Shown in pieces: positions 9,102-19,310 of a stretch of DNA of 64,000 nt. The translations under genes were made by a program, and so were the position numbers. The stretch is from Streptomyces drozdowiczii. Lineage in GTDB: Bacteria; Actinomycetota; Actinomycetes; Streptomycetales; Streptomycetaceae. The stretch covers positions 4,340,001 to 4,404,000 of the forward strand of contig NZ_CP098740.1 of the NCBI RefSeq assembly GCF_026167665.1, in the 5' to 3' direction. Below the pieces are notes generated by a model, which did no database searches, was not told the origin of the DNA, and saw only the letters and a list, made by a program, of their open reading frames with translations. Every line of letters starts with the position of its first letter. Positions within the stretch are counted from its first letter, which is position 1.

Positions 9102-11299
9102 ATGACCACCCCTGCCCCCGGGGCAGGCGCAACTCCCACAGGAAGAAGCAGACCCGCCGGCGCAGGCTTCCCATGCGCTACATGCTGCCGCTCCTGTTTC
9201 TCGTTGCCCTGCTCGCCATGCTGATGCTGCGTGGCTACGTGCACAGCGAAATCCTGGCCGACTTCCGCGTCCGGCCCCCCGTCGCGACCGACCGGGTGCC
9301 CGAGCAGGTGCTGGAGGGCGGGCCGGTCATCGACGCCCGCTCCACCACCGAGCCCGCGAAGACCCTGCGCATCCCGGACCACCGGATCGTGCTGACCTTC
9401 GACGACGGCCCGGACCCGGAGTGGACGCCGAAGGTGCTGGACGAGCTGAAGGAGTACGACGCCCACGGCGTCTTCTTCGTCACCGGCACCATGGCCTCGC
9501 GCTACCCGGAGCTGGTCGAGCGCATGGTCAGGGAGGGGCACGAGGTCGGGCTGCACACCTTCAACCACCCCGACCTCTCCTACCAGTCCACCAGCCGCAT
9601 CGACTGGGAGCTCTCCCAGAACCAGCTGGTGCTGGCCGGTGCGGCGGGCATCCGCACCTCGCTCTTCCGGCCGCCCTACTCCTCGTTCGCCGACGCCATG
9701 GACAACAAGTCCTGGCCGGTCACGCAGTACATCGGCAGCCGCGGCTACCTCACCGTCGTCAACAACACGGACAGCGAGGACTGGAAGCGGCCCGGCGTCA
9801 GGGCGATCATCGACCGGGCCACGCCCAAGCACGGCAAGGGCGCGATCATCCTGATGCACGACTCCGGGGGGAACCGGTCCCAGACCGTCACCGCCCTGGG
9901 GAAGTTCCTGCCGAAGATGCAGAAGCAGGGATACACGTTCGACAACCTCACCGACGCGCTCGGCGCACCCAGCGCGCACACCCCGGTCACCGGTTTCGAC
10001 CTGTGGAAGGGCAAGGCGTTCGTCTGGGCCGTGGGCGTCTCGGAGCACATCACCGATGTGATGGTGGCCGGGCTCGCCGTCATCGGGGTGCTGGTCTTCG
10101 CCCGCTTCGGGCTGATGCTCGTACTCTCCTTCGTCCACGCCCGCCGGGTCCGCGGACGCGGCTTCCGCTGGGGCGAACCCGTCACCCGCACGGTGACCGT
10201 CCTGGTGCCCGCGTACAACGAGAAGAAGTGCATCGCGAACACGGTGCGCTCGCTCCTGGCAAGTGACTATCCGGTCGAAGTCATCGTGATCGACGACGGC
10301 TCCACGGACGGCACCGCGGACATCGTCCAGCGGATGCGGCTGCCCAACGTCCGGGTGGTCCGCCAGCGCAACGCGGGCAAGCCCGCCGCCCTGAACAACG
10401 GCATCGCGCACGCTCGCAACGACATCATCGTGATGATGGACGGCGACACGGTCTTCGAGCCGACCACCGTCCGCGAGCTGGTGCAGCCCTTCGGCGACCC
10501 GCGCGTCGGGGCCGTCGCCGGCAACGCCAAGGTCGGCAACCGCGACTCGCTGATCGGCGCCTGGCAGCACATCGAATACGTGATGGGCTTCAACCTCGAC
10601 CGCCGCATGTACGACGTGCTGCGCTGCATGCCCACCATCCCCGGCGCGGTCGGGGCCTTCCGGCGCGAGGCGCTGGAGCGGGTCGGCGGCATCAGCGAGG
10701 ACACCCTCGCCGAGGACACCGACGTCACGATGGCCATGCACCGGGACGGCTGGCGCGTCGTCTACGCGGAGAACGCCCGCGCCTGGACCGAGGCGCCCGA
10801 GACCGTGCAGCAGCTCTGGTCCCAGCGCTACCGCTGGTCGTACGGCACCATGCAGGCGATCTGGAAGCACCGCAGGGCGGTCATCGAGCGCGGGCCCTCG
10901 GGCCGGTTCGGCCGCGTCGGACTCCCGTTCGTCTCGCTGTTCATGGTCGTCGCCCCGCTGCTCGCCCCGCTCATCGACGTCTTCCTGCTGTACGGGCTCG
11001 TGTTCGGGCCCACCGAGAAGACCGTCGGCGCGTGGCTCGGCGTCCTCGCGGTGCAGCTGGTCTGTGCCGCGTACGCCTTCCGACTCGACCGGGAGCGCAT
11101 GACCCATCTGCTCTCGCTGCCCCTCCAGCAGGTCCTGTACCGGCAGCTCATGTACGTGGTGCTGCTCCAGTCCTGGATCACCGCTCTCACCGGCGGCCGG
11201 CTGCGCTGGCAGAAGCTGCGCCGTACCGGGGTCGTCGAGGCGCCCGGCGCGATGCCGCCCCAGCGGGCGCGCACCCAGGACCGGAGGCCCGTCGCATGA
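9102..11299 (+). CDS. matB: MatB-like bifunctional polysaccharide deacetylase / family 2 glycosyltransferase
   Basis: A two-domain membrane enzyme for a PNAG-like glycan. After an N-terminal helix (RYMLPLLFLVALLAMLML) comes an extracellular NodB deacetylase with TFDDGPD, HTFNHPD, RPPYSS and LMHDS. A helix near 10050-10130 leads to a cytoplasmic GT2 domain with VLVPAYNE, DDGSTDGT, MDGDT, EDTDV and QRYRW, then C-terminal helices. ATG 9173 is the first start in the main frame, but ATG 9102 (MTTPAPGAGA), abutting the matA stop, joins it if one A is added at 9131-9132; this yields the basic NSHRKKQTRRRRLP before the helix. I prefer 9102. The fusion of synthase and deacetylase is diagnostic of MatB. 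Confidence 0.88.
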
Positions 11300-12540
11300 C
11301 GCATCCCCAGCAGTCGTACGGAGAGCCGCACGCGGACGAGCGGACCATGGCGCTGCGGGTGGTGCTGCCCGCCCCCGTGCCCCCGCCCGAGCCGGCCGCC
11401 ACCGCCGCGCCCGCCCCGGCCAAGGCCGGCCGGGACCGCTATCTCGACCTGCTGCGGGCCGTCGCGCTCGTCCGGGTCGTCGTCTTCCACCTCTTCGGCT
11501 GGGCGTGGCTGACCGTCGTGTTCCCGTCCATGGGCGTCATGTTCGCCCTGGCCGGATCGCTGATGGCCCGCTCGCTGGCCCGGCCCGCGTGGAGCGTGAT
11601 CCGGGGCCGCGTCCGCAGGCTGCTGCCGCCCATGTGGGCGTTTGCCGCCGTCGTCGTGCCCATGGTCTTCGCGCTCGGCTGGAAGCCGGTGCGCGAGGAG
11701 GGCATCTGGTGGTTCCTCAAGCTGGGCTGCTACATCCTGCCGATCGGCACCCCGCCCTTCCCCTGGGAGAACGGCTCCGAGGGCGGCTGGCTGGAAACCT
11801 CCTGGGCCGAGCAGGGCATCGGGCCGCTCTGGTACATCCGCGCCTATCTGTGGTTCGTGCTGGCCTCCCCGCTGCTGCTCAAGGCGTTCCGGAAGCTGCC
11901 CTGGGTGACGCTGCTCGCCCCGGTCGGGCTCACCGCCGTCATCGGCACCGGCCTGGTCACCGTGCCCGGCGCGACCGGTGAGGCCCTGGTGGACTTCGCG
12001 GTGTTCGGCTCCTGCTGGGTCCTCGGCTTCGCCCACCACGACGGGCTGCTGAAGACCGTCCCGCGCTACCTCGCGGTGTCGCTGGCCGCGATGCTCATGG
12101 GCTTCGCGCTGTGGTGGGGCGCCCACCACCTCACCGAGGAGGGCTGGAACCTGGACGAGATCCCGCTCGCCCAGGCCACCTGGTCGCTCGGTTTCTGCAT
12201 GATCCTGCTCCAGTACGCCCCCTCCTGGCGGGAGCTGCCGGGCCGGCTGGCCGGGTGGGACAGCCTGGTCACCCTCGCCAATAACCGGGCGGTGACCATC
12301 TACCTGTGGCACAACATGCTGCTGATGGCCACCTTCCCGATCATCGACCTGCTCTGGGACGTGCCCTGGGTCGGCGACCACCTCGGCACGTACATCGACC
12401 GCGCGGACAACGCCCTGGCGCTGATCATCGTCTGGCCGCTGATCGGGCTGGCGATCCTCGCCGTCGGCTGGGTCGAGGACCTCGCCGCCAAGCGCCGCCC
12501 GAGGCTCTGGCCCAACGGCGCCGCCCGCGCCCGTACATGA
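11296..12540 (+). CDS. Acyltransferase-3 family membrane protein, IcaC/OafA-like
   Basis: A 414-residue multi-helix protein whose ATG overlaps the matB stop (ATGA at 11296-11299), so it is translationally coupled to matB. The family signature is visible: RDRYLDLLRAVALVRVVVFH at the first helix, about ten helices, and an RRLLPPMW turn. Family members transfer acetyl or succinyl groups to cell-surface glycans; IcaC of the staphylococcal PNAG operon belongs here. The inferred role is O-modification or export of the MatAB polymer. The N-terminal 55 residues are Pro/Ala-rich and probably cytoplasmic. Confidence 0.87.
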   Translation: MTHPQQSYGEPHADERTMALRVVLPAPVPPPEPAATAAPAPAKAGRDRYLDLLRAVALVRVVVFHLFGWAWLTVVFPSMGVMFALAGSLMARSLARPAWSVIRGRVRRLLPPMWAFAAVVVPMVFALGWKPVREEGIWWFLKLGCYILPIGTPPFPWENGSEGGWLETSWAEQGIGPLWYIRAYLWFVLASPLLLKAFRKLPWVTLLAPVGLTAVIGTGLVTVPGATGEALVDFAVFGSCWVLGFAHHDGLLKTVPRYLAVSLAAMLMGFALWWGAHHLTEEGWNLDEIPLAQATWSLGFCMILLQYAPSWRELPGRLAGWDSLVTLANNRAVTIYLWHNMLLMATFPIIDLLWDVPWVGDHLGTYIDRADNALALIIVWPLIGLAILAVGWVEDLAAKRRPRLWPNGAARART

Positions 12541-12604
12541 CCGCGCGCGCTCACCGGGCGGCCCCCGCCCCGGTGAGAGCAAGGTTGCCCACAGGTCACC
12601 TCGC

Positions 12605-12620
12605 GGCACGGCGCCGAAAC
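12605..12620 (+). promoter_or_regulatory. Possible GlnR half-box upstream of narK
   Basis: GGCAC (12605-12609), six bases, then GAAAC (12616-12620) resembles half of a GlnR operator (gTnAc-n6-GaAAc), 52 bases before the narK start. It has one mismatch and lacks a clear second half. GlnR control of nitrate genes is established in Streptomyces, but this site is only a candidate. Confidence 0.3.
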
Positions 12621-12671
12621 GCGCGCTTCCTAGGTTCGGGACAACACCCCGACCACCCGTGGAGGCGCGTG

Positions 12672-14003
12672 ATGGCAGGCCGTTGGATCGAGCAGTGGGA
12701 CCCGGAGGACGAGACCTTCTGGCGGGAGACCGGCGAGCGCACCGCCCGCCGCAACCTCTGGTTCTCCGTCCTCTCCGAGCACATCGGCTTCTCCGTCTGG
12801 ACCCTGTGGTCCGTGATGGTGCTCTTCATGGGGCCCGAATACGGGGTCGACCCGGCCGGGAAGTTCTTCCTGATCTCCACCGCCACCCTGGTCGGCGCCG
12901 TCGCCCGGGTCCCGTACACCTTCGCGGTGGCCCGCTTCGGTGGCCGGAACTGGACGGTGTTCAGCGCGCTCACCCTGCTCGTGCCGACGATCGCCGCCCT
13001 CGTCGTGATGGAGCCGGGCACCTCGTACGGCACCTTCCTCGCGGTGTCCGCGCTGACCGGCATCGGCGGCGGGAACTTCGCCTCGTCCATGACGAACATC
13101 AACGCCTTCTTCCCGCTCCGCAAGAAGGGCTGGGCGCTCGGGCTCAACGCGGGCGGCGGCAACATCGGCGTGCCCGTCGTGCAGCTCGCCGGGCTCCTGG
13201 TCATCGGGACGGCCGGGGCCACCCACCCCCGGATCGTGCTCGCCGCGTACATCCCGCTGATCCTCCTCGCCGCCGGGTGCGCCGCCCGCTACATGGACAA
13301 CCTGGCGCCCGTGCGCAACGACACCGGGGCGGCGAAGGAGGCGGTGCGCGACCGGCACACCTGGATCATGGCCGTCCTCTACATCGGCACCTTCGGCTCC
13401 TTCATCGGCTACAGCTTCGCCTTCGGGCTCGTCCTCCAGACCCAGTTCGGACGGACCCCGCTCCAGGCCGCCTCGCTCACCTTCATCGGCCCGCTCCTCG
13501 GCTCGCTGATCCGCCCGGCCGGGGGATGGCTCGCCGACCGGTACGGCGGGGCCCGCATCACCCTCGTCAACTTCGCCGCCATGGCCGCCGCGACCGGCGT
13601 CGTCGTATACGCCTCCCGGATCGCCTCGCTCACCGTGTTCCTCGTCGGCTTCACCGCCCTGTTCGCGCTGTCCGGACTCGGCAACGGGTCGACGTACAAG
13701 ATGATCCCGGGCATCTTCCACGCCCGGGCCATCGCCCAGGGGCTGCGCGGCGAGGAGGCGGCGGCCCGGGGGCGGCGGATCTCCGGCGCCGCGATGGGGC
13801 TGATCGGCGCGGTCGGCGCGCTCGGCGGGCTCGCCATCAACCTCGCCTTCCGGCAGTCCTTCCAGACCTCCGGCGCGGGCACGGCGGCCTTCTGGTCCTT
13901 CCTCGCCTTCTACGCGGTGTGCTCGGCGCTCACCTGGTCGGTATACCTTCGCCGCGCCGCGGCCGTACCGGCGAAGCCCGTGCTCGGCCATGCCGGGGTG
14001 TGA
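12672..14003 (+). CDS. narK: Nitrate/nitrite transporter NarK (MFS, NNP family)
   Basis: A 443-residue permease with 12 predicted helices. The two nitrate-signature segments of the NNP family are recognisable: GIGGGNFASSMTNINAFFP and GLGNGSTYKMIP. GGAGG at 12661-12665 places the start at ATG 12672 (MAGRWIEQWDPEDETFWRE); the N-terminal WxPEDxxFW element is shared with actinobacterial NarK proteins. It moves nitrate in or nitrite out across the cytoplasmic membrane. The next gene encodes an NnaR-like nitrate regulator. Confidence 0.93.
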   Translation: MAGRWIEQWDPEDETFWRETGERTARRNLWFSVLSEHIGFSVWTLWSVMVLFMGPEYGVDPAGKFFLISTATLVGAVARVPYTFAVARFGGRNWTVFSALTLLVPTIAALVVMEPGTSYGTFLAVSALTGIGGGNFASSMTNINAFFPLRKKGWALGLNAGGGNIGVPVVQLAGLLVIGTAGATHPRIVLAAYIPLILLAAGCAARYMDNLAPVRNDTGAAKEAVRDRHTWIMAVLYIGTFGSFIGYSFAFGLVLQTQFGRTPLQAASLTFIGPLLGSLIRPAGGWLADRYGGARITLVNFAAMAAATGVVVYASRIASLTVFLVGFTALFALSGLGNGSTYKMIPGIFHARAIAQGLRGEEAAARGRRISGAAMGLIGAVGALGGLAINLAFRQSFQTSGAGTAAFWSFLAFYAVCSALTWSVYLRRAAAVPAKPVLGHAGV

Positions 14004-14132
14004 TGATGGACGGGCGGTGCCGGGCGACGTAACGAGCGGGAAATACAGCTGAACCGGGCCTGTCACGCGGCGTTGGCAGGCTCGGTCCTCCGCACCATCG
14101 AGCAGCAGCGGGACGAGAGCCGGGTAGACCTC

Positions 14133-15302
14133 ATGCACGACGGACAACACGACGACGGACAGCGGGGCGACGCACCGCACGGGCCCCTCGCGGGCTTCAC
14201 GGTCGGGGTCACCGCCGCCCGCCGGGCGGAGGAGCTGGGCACCCTGCTGCGGCGCCGGGGCGCCACCGTGGTGCACGCGCCGGCCCTGCGGATCGTGCCG
14301 CTCGCCGACGACGGCGAACTGCTCGCCGCCACCCGGCAACTGGTCGCCGACAAGCCCGACGTGGTCGTCGCCACCACCGCCATCGGCTTCCGCGGCTGGA
14401 TCGAGGCGGCCGACGGCTGGGGCATCGGCGACCGCCTCCTGGAGACCCTGCGCAGGGGCGAACTCCTGGCGCGCGGACCCAAGGTGAAGGGCGCGGTCCG
14501 CGCCGCCGGGCTGACCGAGGCGTGGTCCCCGGCCTCCGAATCCATGGCCGAGGTCCTGGAACGGCTCCTGGAGGAGGGCGTACGGGGCCGCCGCGTCGCG
14601 CTCCAACTGCACGGCGAACCCCTCCCCGGCTTCGTGGAGGCGCTGCGCGAGGCCGGCGCCGAGGTGGTCGGCGTCCCCGTCTACCGCTGGATGCCGCCGG
14701 AGGACATCGCGCCCCTGGACCGGCTCCTCGACCTCACCGCCGCCCGCGCCCTGGACGCGCTCACCTTCACCAGCGCCCCGGCGGCGGCCTCGCTGCTCGG
14801 CCGCGCCGAGGAACGCGGACTGCTCACCGAGGTCGTCACGGCGCTGCGCGGCGACATCGTGCCGGCCTGCGTCGGACCGGTCACCGCCGTGCCGTTGCAG
14901 GCGCGCGGGATCGACACCGTGCAGCCGGAGCGCTTCCGGCTCGGCCCGCTCGTCCAGCTGATCTGCCGCGAACTGCCCGCCCGCGCCCGGACGCTGCCCA
15001 TCGCCGGACACCGCGTCGAGATCCGGGGCCACGCCGTCCTGGTGGACGAGGAGCTGCGCGCGGTCCCGCCCGCCGGGATGGCCCTGCTGCACACCCTGGC
15101 CCGGCGCCCCGGCTGGGTGGTCTCCCGCGCCGACCTGCTGCGCGCCCTGCCCGGCAGCGGCACCGACGAGCACGCGGTCGAGACCGCCATGGCCCGGCTC
15201 CGCACCGCGCTCGGGGTGCCCCGGCTGATCCAGACGGTCGTCAAGCGCGGCTACCGGCTGGCGCTCGACCCGGCGGCGGATGCCAAGTACGCGGGGGCCT
15301 GA
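14133..15302 (+). CDS. nnaR: NnaR-like regulator: HemD-type uroporphyrinogen-III synthase domain fused to an OmpR-type DNA-binding domain
   Basis: A 389-residue protein. Residues 10-270 or so are a HemD fold (GFTVGVTAARRAEELGTLL, FTSAPAAASLL, CVGPVTA). The last 90 residues are a winged helix (PPAGMALLHTLARRPGWVVS, TAMARLRTALG, VKRGYRLA) of the response-regulator type, but no receiver domain is present. This architecture and the narK neighbour match NnaR, an activator of nitrate/nitrite assimilation that acts with GlnR. It may sense a tetrapyrrole rather than catalyse uroporphyrinogen synthesis; that is inference. ATG 14133 is preferred to TTG 14073. Confidence 0.87.
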   Translation: MHDGQHDDGQRGDAPHGPLAGFTVGVTAARRAEELGTLLRRRGATVVHAPALRIVPLADDGELLAATRQLVADKPDVVVATTAIGFRGWIEAADGWGIGDRLLETLRRGELLARGPKVKGAVRAAGLTEAWSPASESMAEVLERLLEEGVRGRRVALQLHGEPLPGFVEALREAGAEVVGVPVYRWMPPEDIAPLDRLLDLTAARALDALTFTSAPAAASLLGRAEERGLLTEVVTALRGDIVPACVGPVTAVPLQARGIDTVQPERFRLGPLVQLICRELPARARTLPIAGHRVEIRGHAVLVDEELRAVPPAGMALLHTLARRPGWVVSRADLLRALPGSGTDEHAVETAMARLRTALGVPRLIQTVVKRGYRLALDPAADAKYAGA

Positions 15303-15324
15303 CCGGCCCTATAGCGTGCCGGGC

Positions 15325-15894
15325 ATGATCGACGATGCCCATCCGCTCCACGCCGGGATACGGCTGCGCCCCGTCCGGCTCTCCGACGCCGCCTCCCGGG
15401 CCGAGGCGCTGACCCGCAGCCGGGCGTACATGCGGCCCTGGGAGCCCGTGCGCCCCGAGTCCTTCTACACCGAGGAGGGCCAGCGCGAGCGGCTGGCCGG
15501 GCTGCTCGCGGAGCGGGAAGCGGGGCGCGTGATGCCTTGGGTGCTGAGCGACGCCGAGGACCGGGTGGTCGGCGGGTTCAACCTCAACGCCATCGTGCTC
15601 GGCTCGTTCCACAGCGCCGTCCTCGGCTACTGGGTGGACGTGGAGTGCGCGGGCCGGGGCCTGGCGACGGCCGCCGTGCGCCGGATCTGCGAGCTGGCCC
15701 GCGACGAACTGCGGCTGCACCGGATCGAGGCGGGCACGGTCCTGCACAACACCGCGTCCCAACGAGTCCTCGCCAAGTGCGGATTCGAGGAGTTCGCGGT
15801 CGCCCCGCGCTATATGCACATCGACGGGGAATGGCGCGACCACCGCCTCTTCCAGCGCATCCTGCACGACGGCCCGGCGACCGGCATCGTCTAG
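15325..15894 (+). CDS. GNAT N-acetyltransferase, RimJ/RimL-like
   Basis: A 189-residue acetyltransferase with the acetyl-CoA loop in YWVDVECAGRGLATAAVRRI and the C-terminal RimJ pattern HRIEAGTVLHNTASQRVLAK followed by GFEE. Such enzymes acetylate ribosomal protein N-termini or small amines; the substrate here is unknown. ATG 15325 starts the conserved domain 22 bases after nnaR. It ends tail-to-tail with a second GNAT gene, sharing the bases of a CTAG. Confidence 0.88.
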   Translation: MIDDAHPLHAGIRLRPVRLSDAASRAEALTRSRAYMRPWEPVRPESFYTEEGQRERLAGLLAEREAGRVMPWVLSDAEDRVVGGFNLNAIVLGSFHSAVLGYWVDVECAGRGLATAAVRRICELARDELRLHRIEAGTVLHNTASQRVLAKCGFEEFAVAPRYMHIDGEWRDHRLFQRILHDGPATGIV

Positions 15895-16430
15895 AGCCCG
15901 CGCGTGTGCAGGTGCCCCTCGCCCGGCCACGGCGGGGACGGCGGCAGCACCGCGGTGAGCGGGTACCCGGCCTTCGCCGCGACCCGGCACGAGGCCGCGT
16001 TGTCCACCTGGTGCAGCAGTTCCAGGCGTACGAGACCGGCCCCGGCGAACGTCTCGGACGCCCAGGCGGAGAGCGCTTCGAGGGCGCGCGGGGCGATGCC
16101 CCGGCCCCGGGCGGGCGCGACCGTCCAGTAGCCCACCTCCGCCGAGGGCGCGCCGGGCTCCGGGAAGGACAGGGCGACGTTGCCCACGGGGCCCGCCCCC
16201 AGCTCCGTGTCCACCACCGCGAAGCTGTGCCGCAGCCCGGTCGCCCGGCCCTCCTCCTGGGCCCGCAGCCAGTGCGCGGCCGCCTCCTCGTCCGCCACCG
16301 GCGCCCGCGATCCGGCCTGCACGGCGGGGTCGCGGTAGGCGTCGAGGAGCACCCCGAGATCGCCCGGCCGCCAGGGCCGCAGTACCAGGGAACCGGACGA
16401 CAGACGGGCATCGCGCGCGTGGGCGTTCAC
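15891..16430 (-). CDS. GNAT N-acetyltransferase
   Basis: A 179-residue acetyltransferase on the minus strand with the acetyl-CoA motif (VAPARGRGIAPRALEALSAW) and the late LELLHQVDNAASCRVAAKAGY segment. GTG 16430 opens the domain (MNAHARDARLSSGSLVLRPW). The frame stays open far upstream through helD, but that is a high-GC shadow. Its TAG occupies 15891-15893, overlapping the TAG of the convergent GNAT gene. Substrate unknown. Confidence 0.85.
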   Translation of the reverse strand: MNAHARDARLSSGSLVLRPWRPGDLGVLLDAYRDPAVQAGSRAPVADEEAAAHWLRAQEEGRATGLRHSFAVVDTELGAGPVGNVALSFPEPGAPSAEVGYWTVAPARGRGIAPRALEALSAWASETFAGAGLVRLELLHQVDNAASCRVAAKAGYPLTAVLPPSPPWPGEGHLHTRGL

Positions 16431-16535
16431 CCGCTCATCGTACGAGGGGGGTTCCCACGGCCCCCGGCAGGTGCGCGAAGGGTCCCCGTCGCATAAGGTT
16501 GACGGCTGCCCAATGCACGTCAGAAGGGGGCCTCG

Positions 16536-18917
<2,382 letters not shown>

Positions 18918-18963
18918 TTCCGGTCAACCCGCGCTGCGGGAATCACTTTTCCAGGTGGTTTGT

Positions 18964-18969
18964 TAGCCT
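18964..18969 (+). promoter_or_regulatory. Predicted -10 element of the small RNA
   Basis: TAGCCT resembles the HrdB -10 consensus and lies 7 bases before the first base of the closing stem at 18976. The -35 region is poor (near GAATCA, about 18940), so the promoter is a prediction. Confidence 0.4.
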
Positions 18970-18975
18970 GGATGT

Positions 18976-19112
18976 GACACCGGCTCGATCCAAGCCCCCG
19001 GGCCCAACCTTAGTCGCTTCGAGCGACCACTTGCCGCGAGGCGAGCATGGCGGGCCGGTGTCGTCAACGTAAGAAGAGGTCCGCGTCACCTTCCGGTGGC
19101 GCGGGCCTCTTC
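18976..19112 (+). ncRNA. Predicted structured small RNA between helD and the malic enzyme gene
   Basis: A perfect 9-bp closing stem (GACACCGGC 18976-18984 with GCCGGTGTC 19054-19062) encloses two local hairpins: GTCGCT/AGCGAC (19013-19018, 19022-19027) with a TCG loop, and CTTGCC/GGCGAG (19030-19035, 19040-19045) with a GCGA tetraloop. A strong terminator hairpin follows at 19073-19112. A -10-like hexamer lies just upstream. No convincing ORF occupies the region. I do not recognise it as tmRNA, SRP RNA, RNase P RNA or 6C RNA. It is probably an independent transcript of about 135 bases; function unknown. Confidence 0.6.
19073..19112 (+). terminator. Terminator hairpin after the predicted small RNA
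   Basis: An 18-bp stem (19073-19090 with 19095-19112), all Watson-Crick except two G-U pairs, closes a TTCC tetraloop. No long T run follows. It separates the RNA from the malic enzyme gene. Confidence 0.75.
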
Positions 19113-19310
19113 GCGTTCCGGGGACGTTCCCGGGGAGGGGTTCCGCTGCGCCGCACTCTCTCGTATGGTGGAAAACAGTTTCCGCGCTGCGACAGTCATT
19201 AACGGCTACTCGTCGGTAGGTGCGAATATCGGAAGGCGTGTCCGCTGCCGGGCCTGCTCGGGCTTCGGACGCGCATAGCAATGAAGCTAAGGAAAGCGAA
19301 GGACTCGGCC

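Noticed and set aside
12630..15173. 847-codon minus-strand open frame over narK and nnaR
   Set aside because: It is composition-driven in high-GC DNA, has no recognisable domains, and both plus-strand genes are clear.
16440..16535. Rifamycin-associated element before the HelD gene
   Set aside because: I looked for the inverted repeat typical of rifamycin-inducible helR genes and found only a short CCGTC/GACGG pair.
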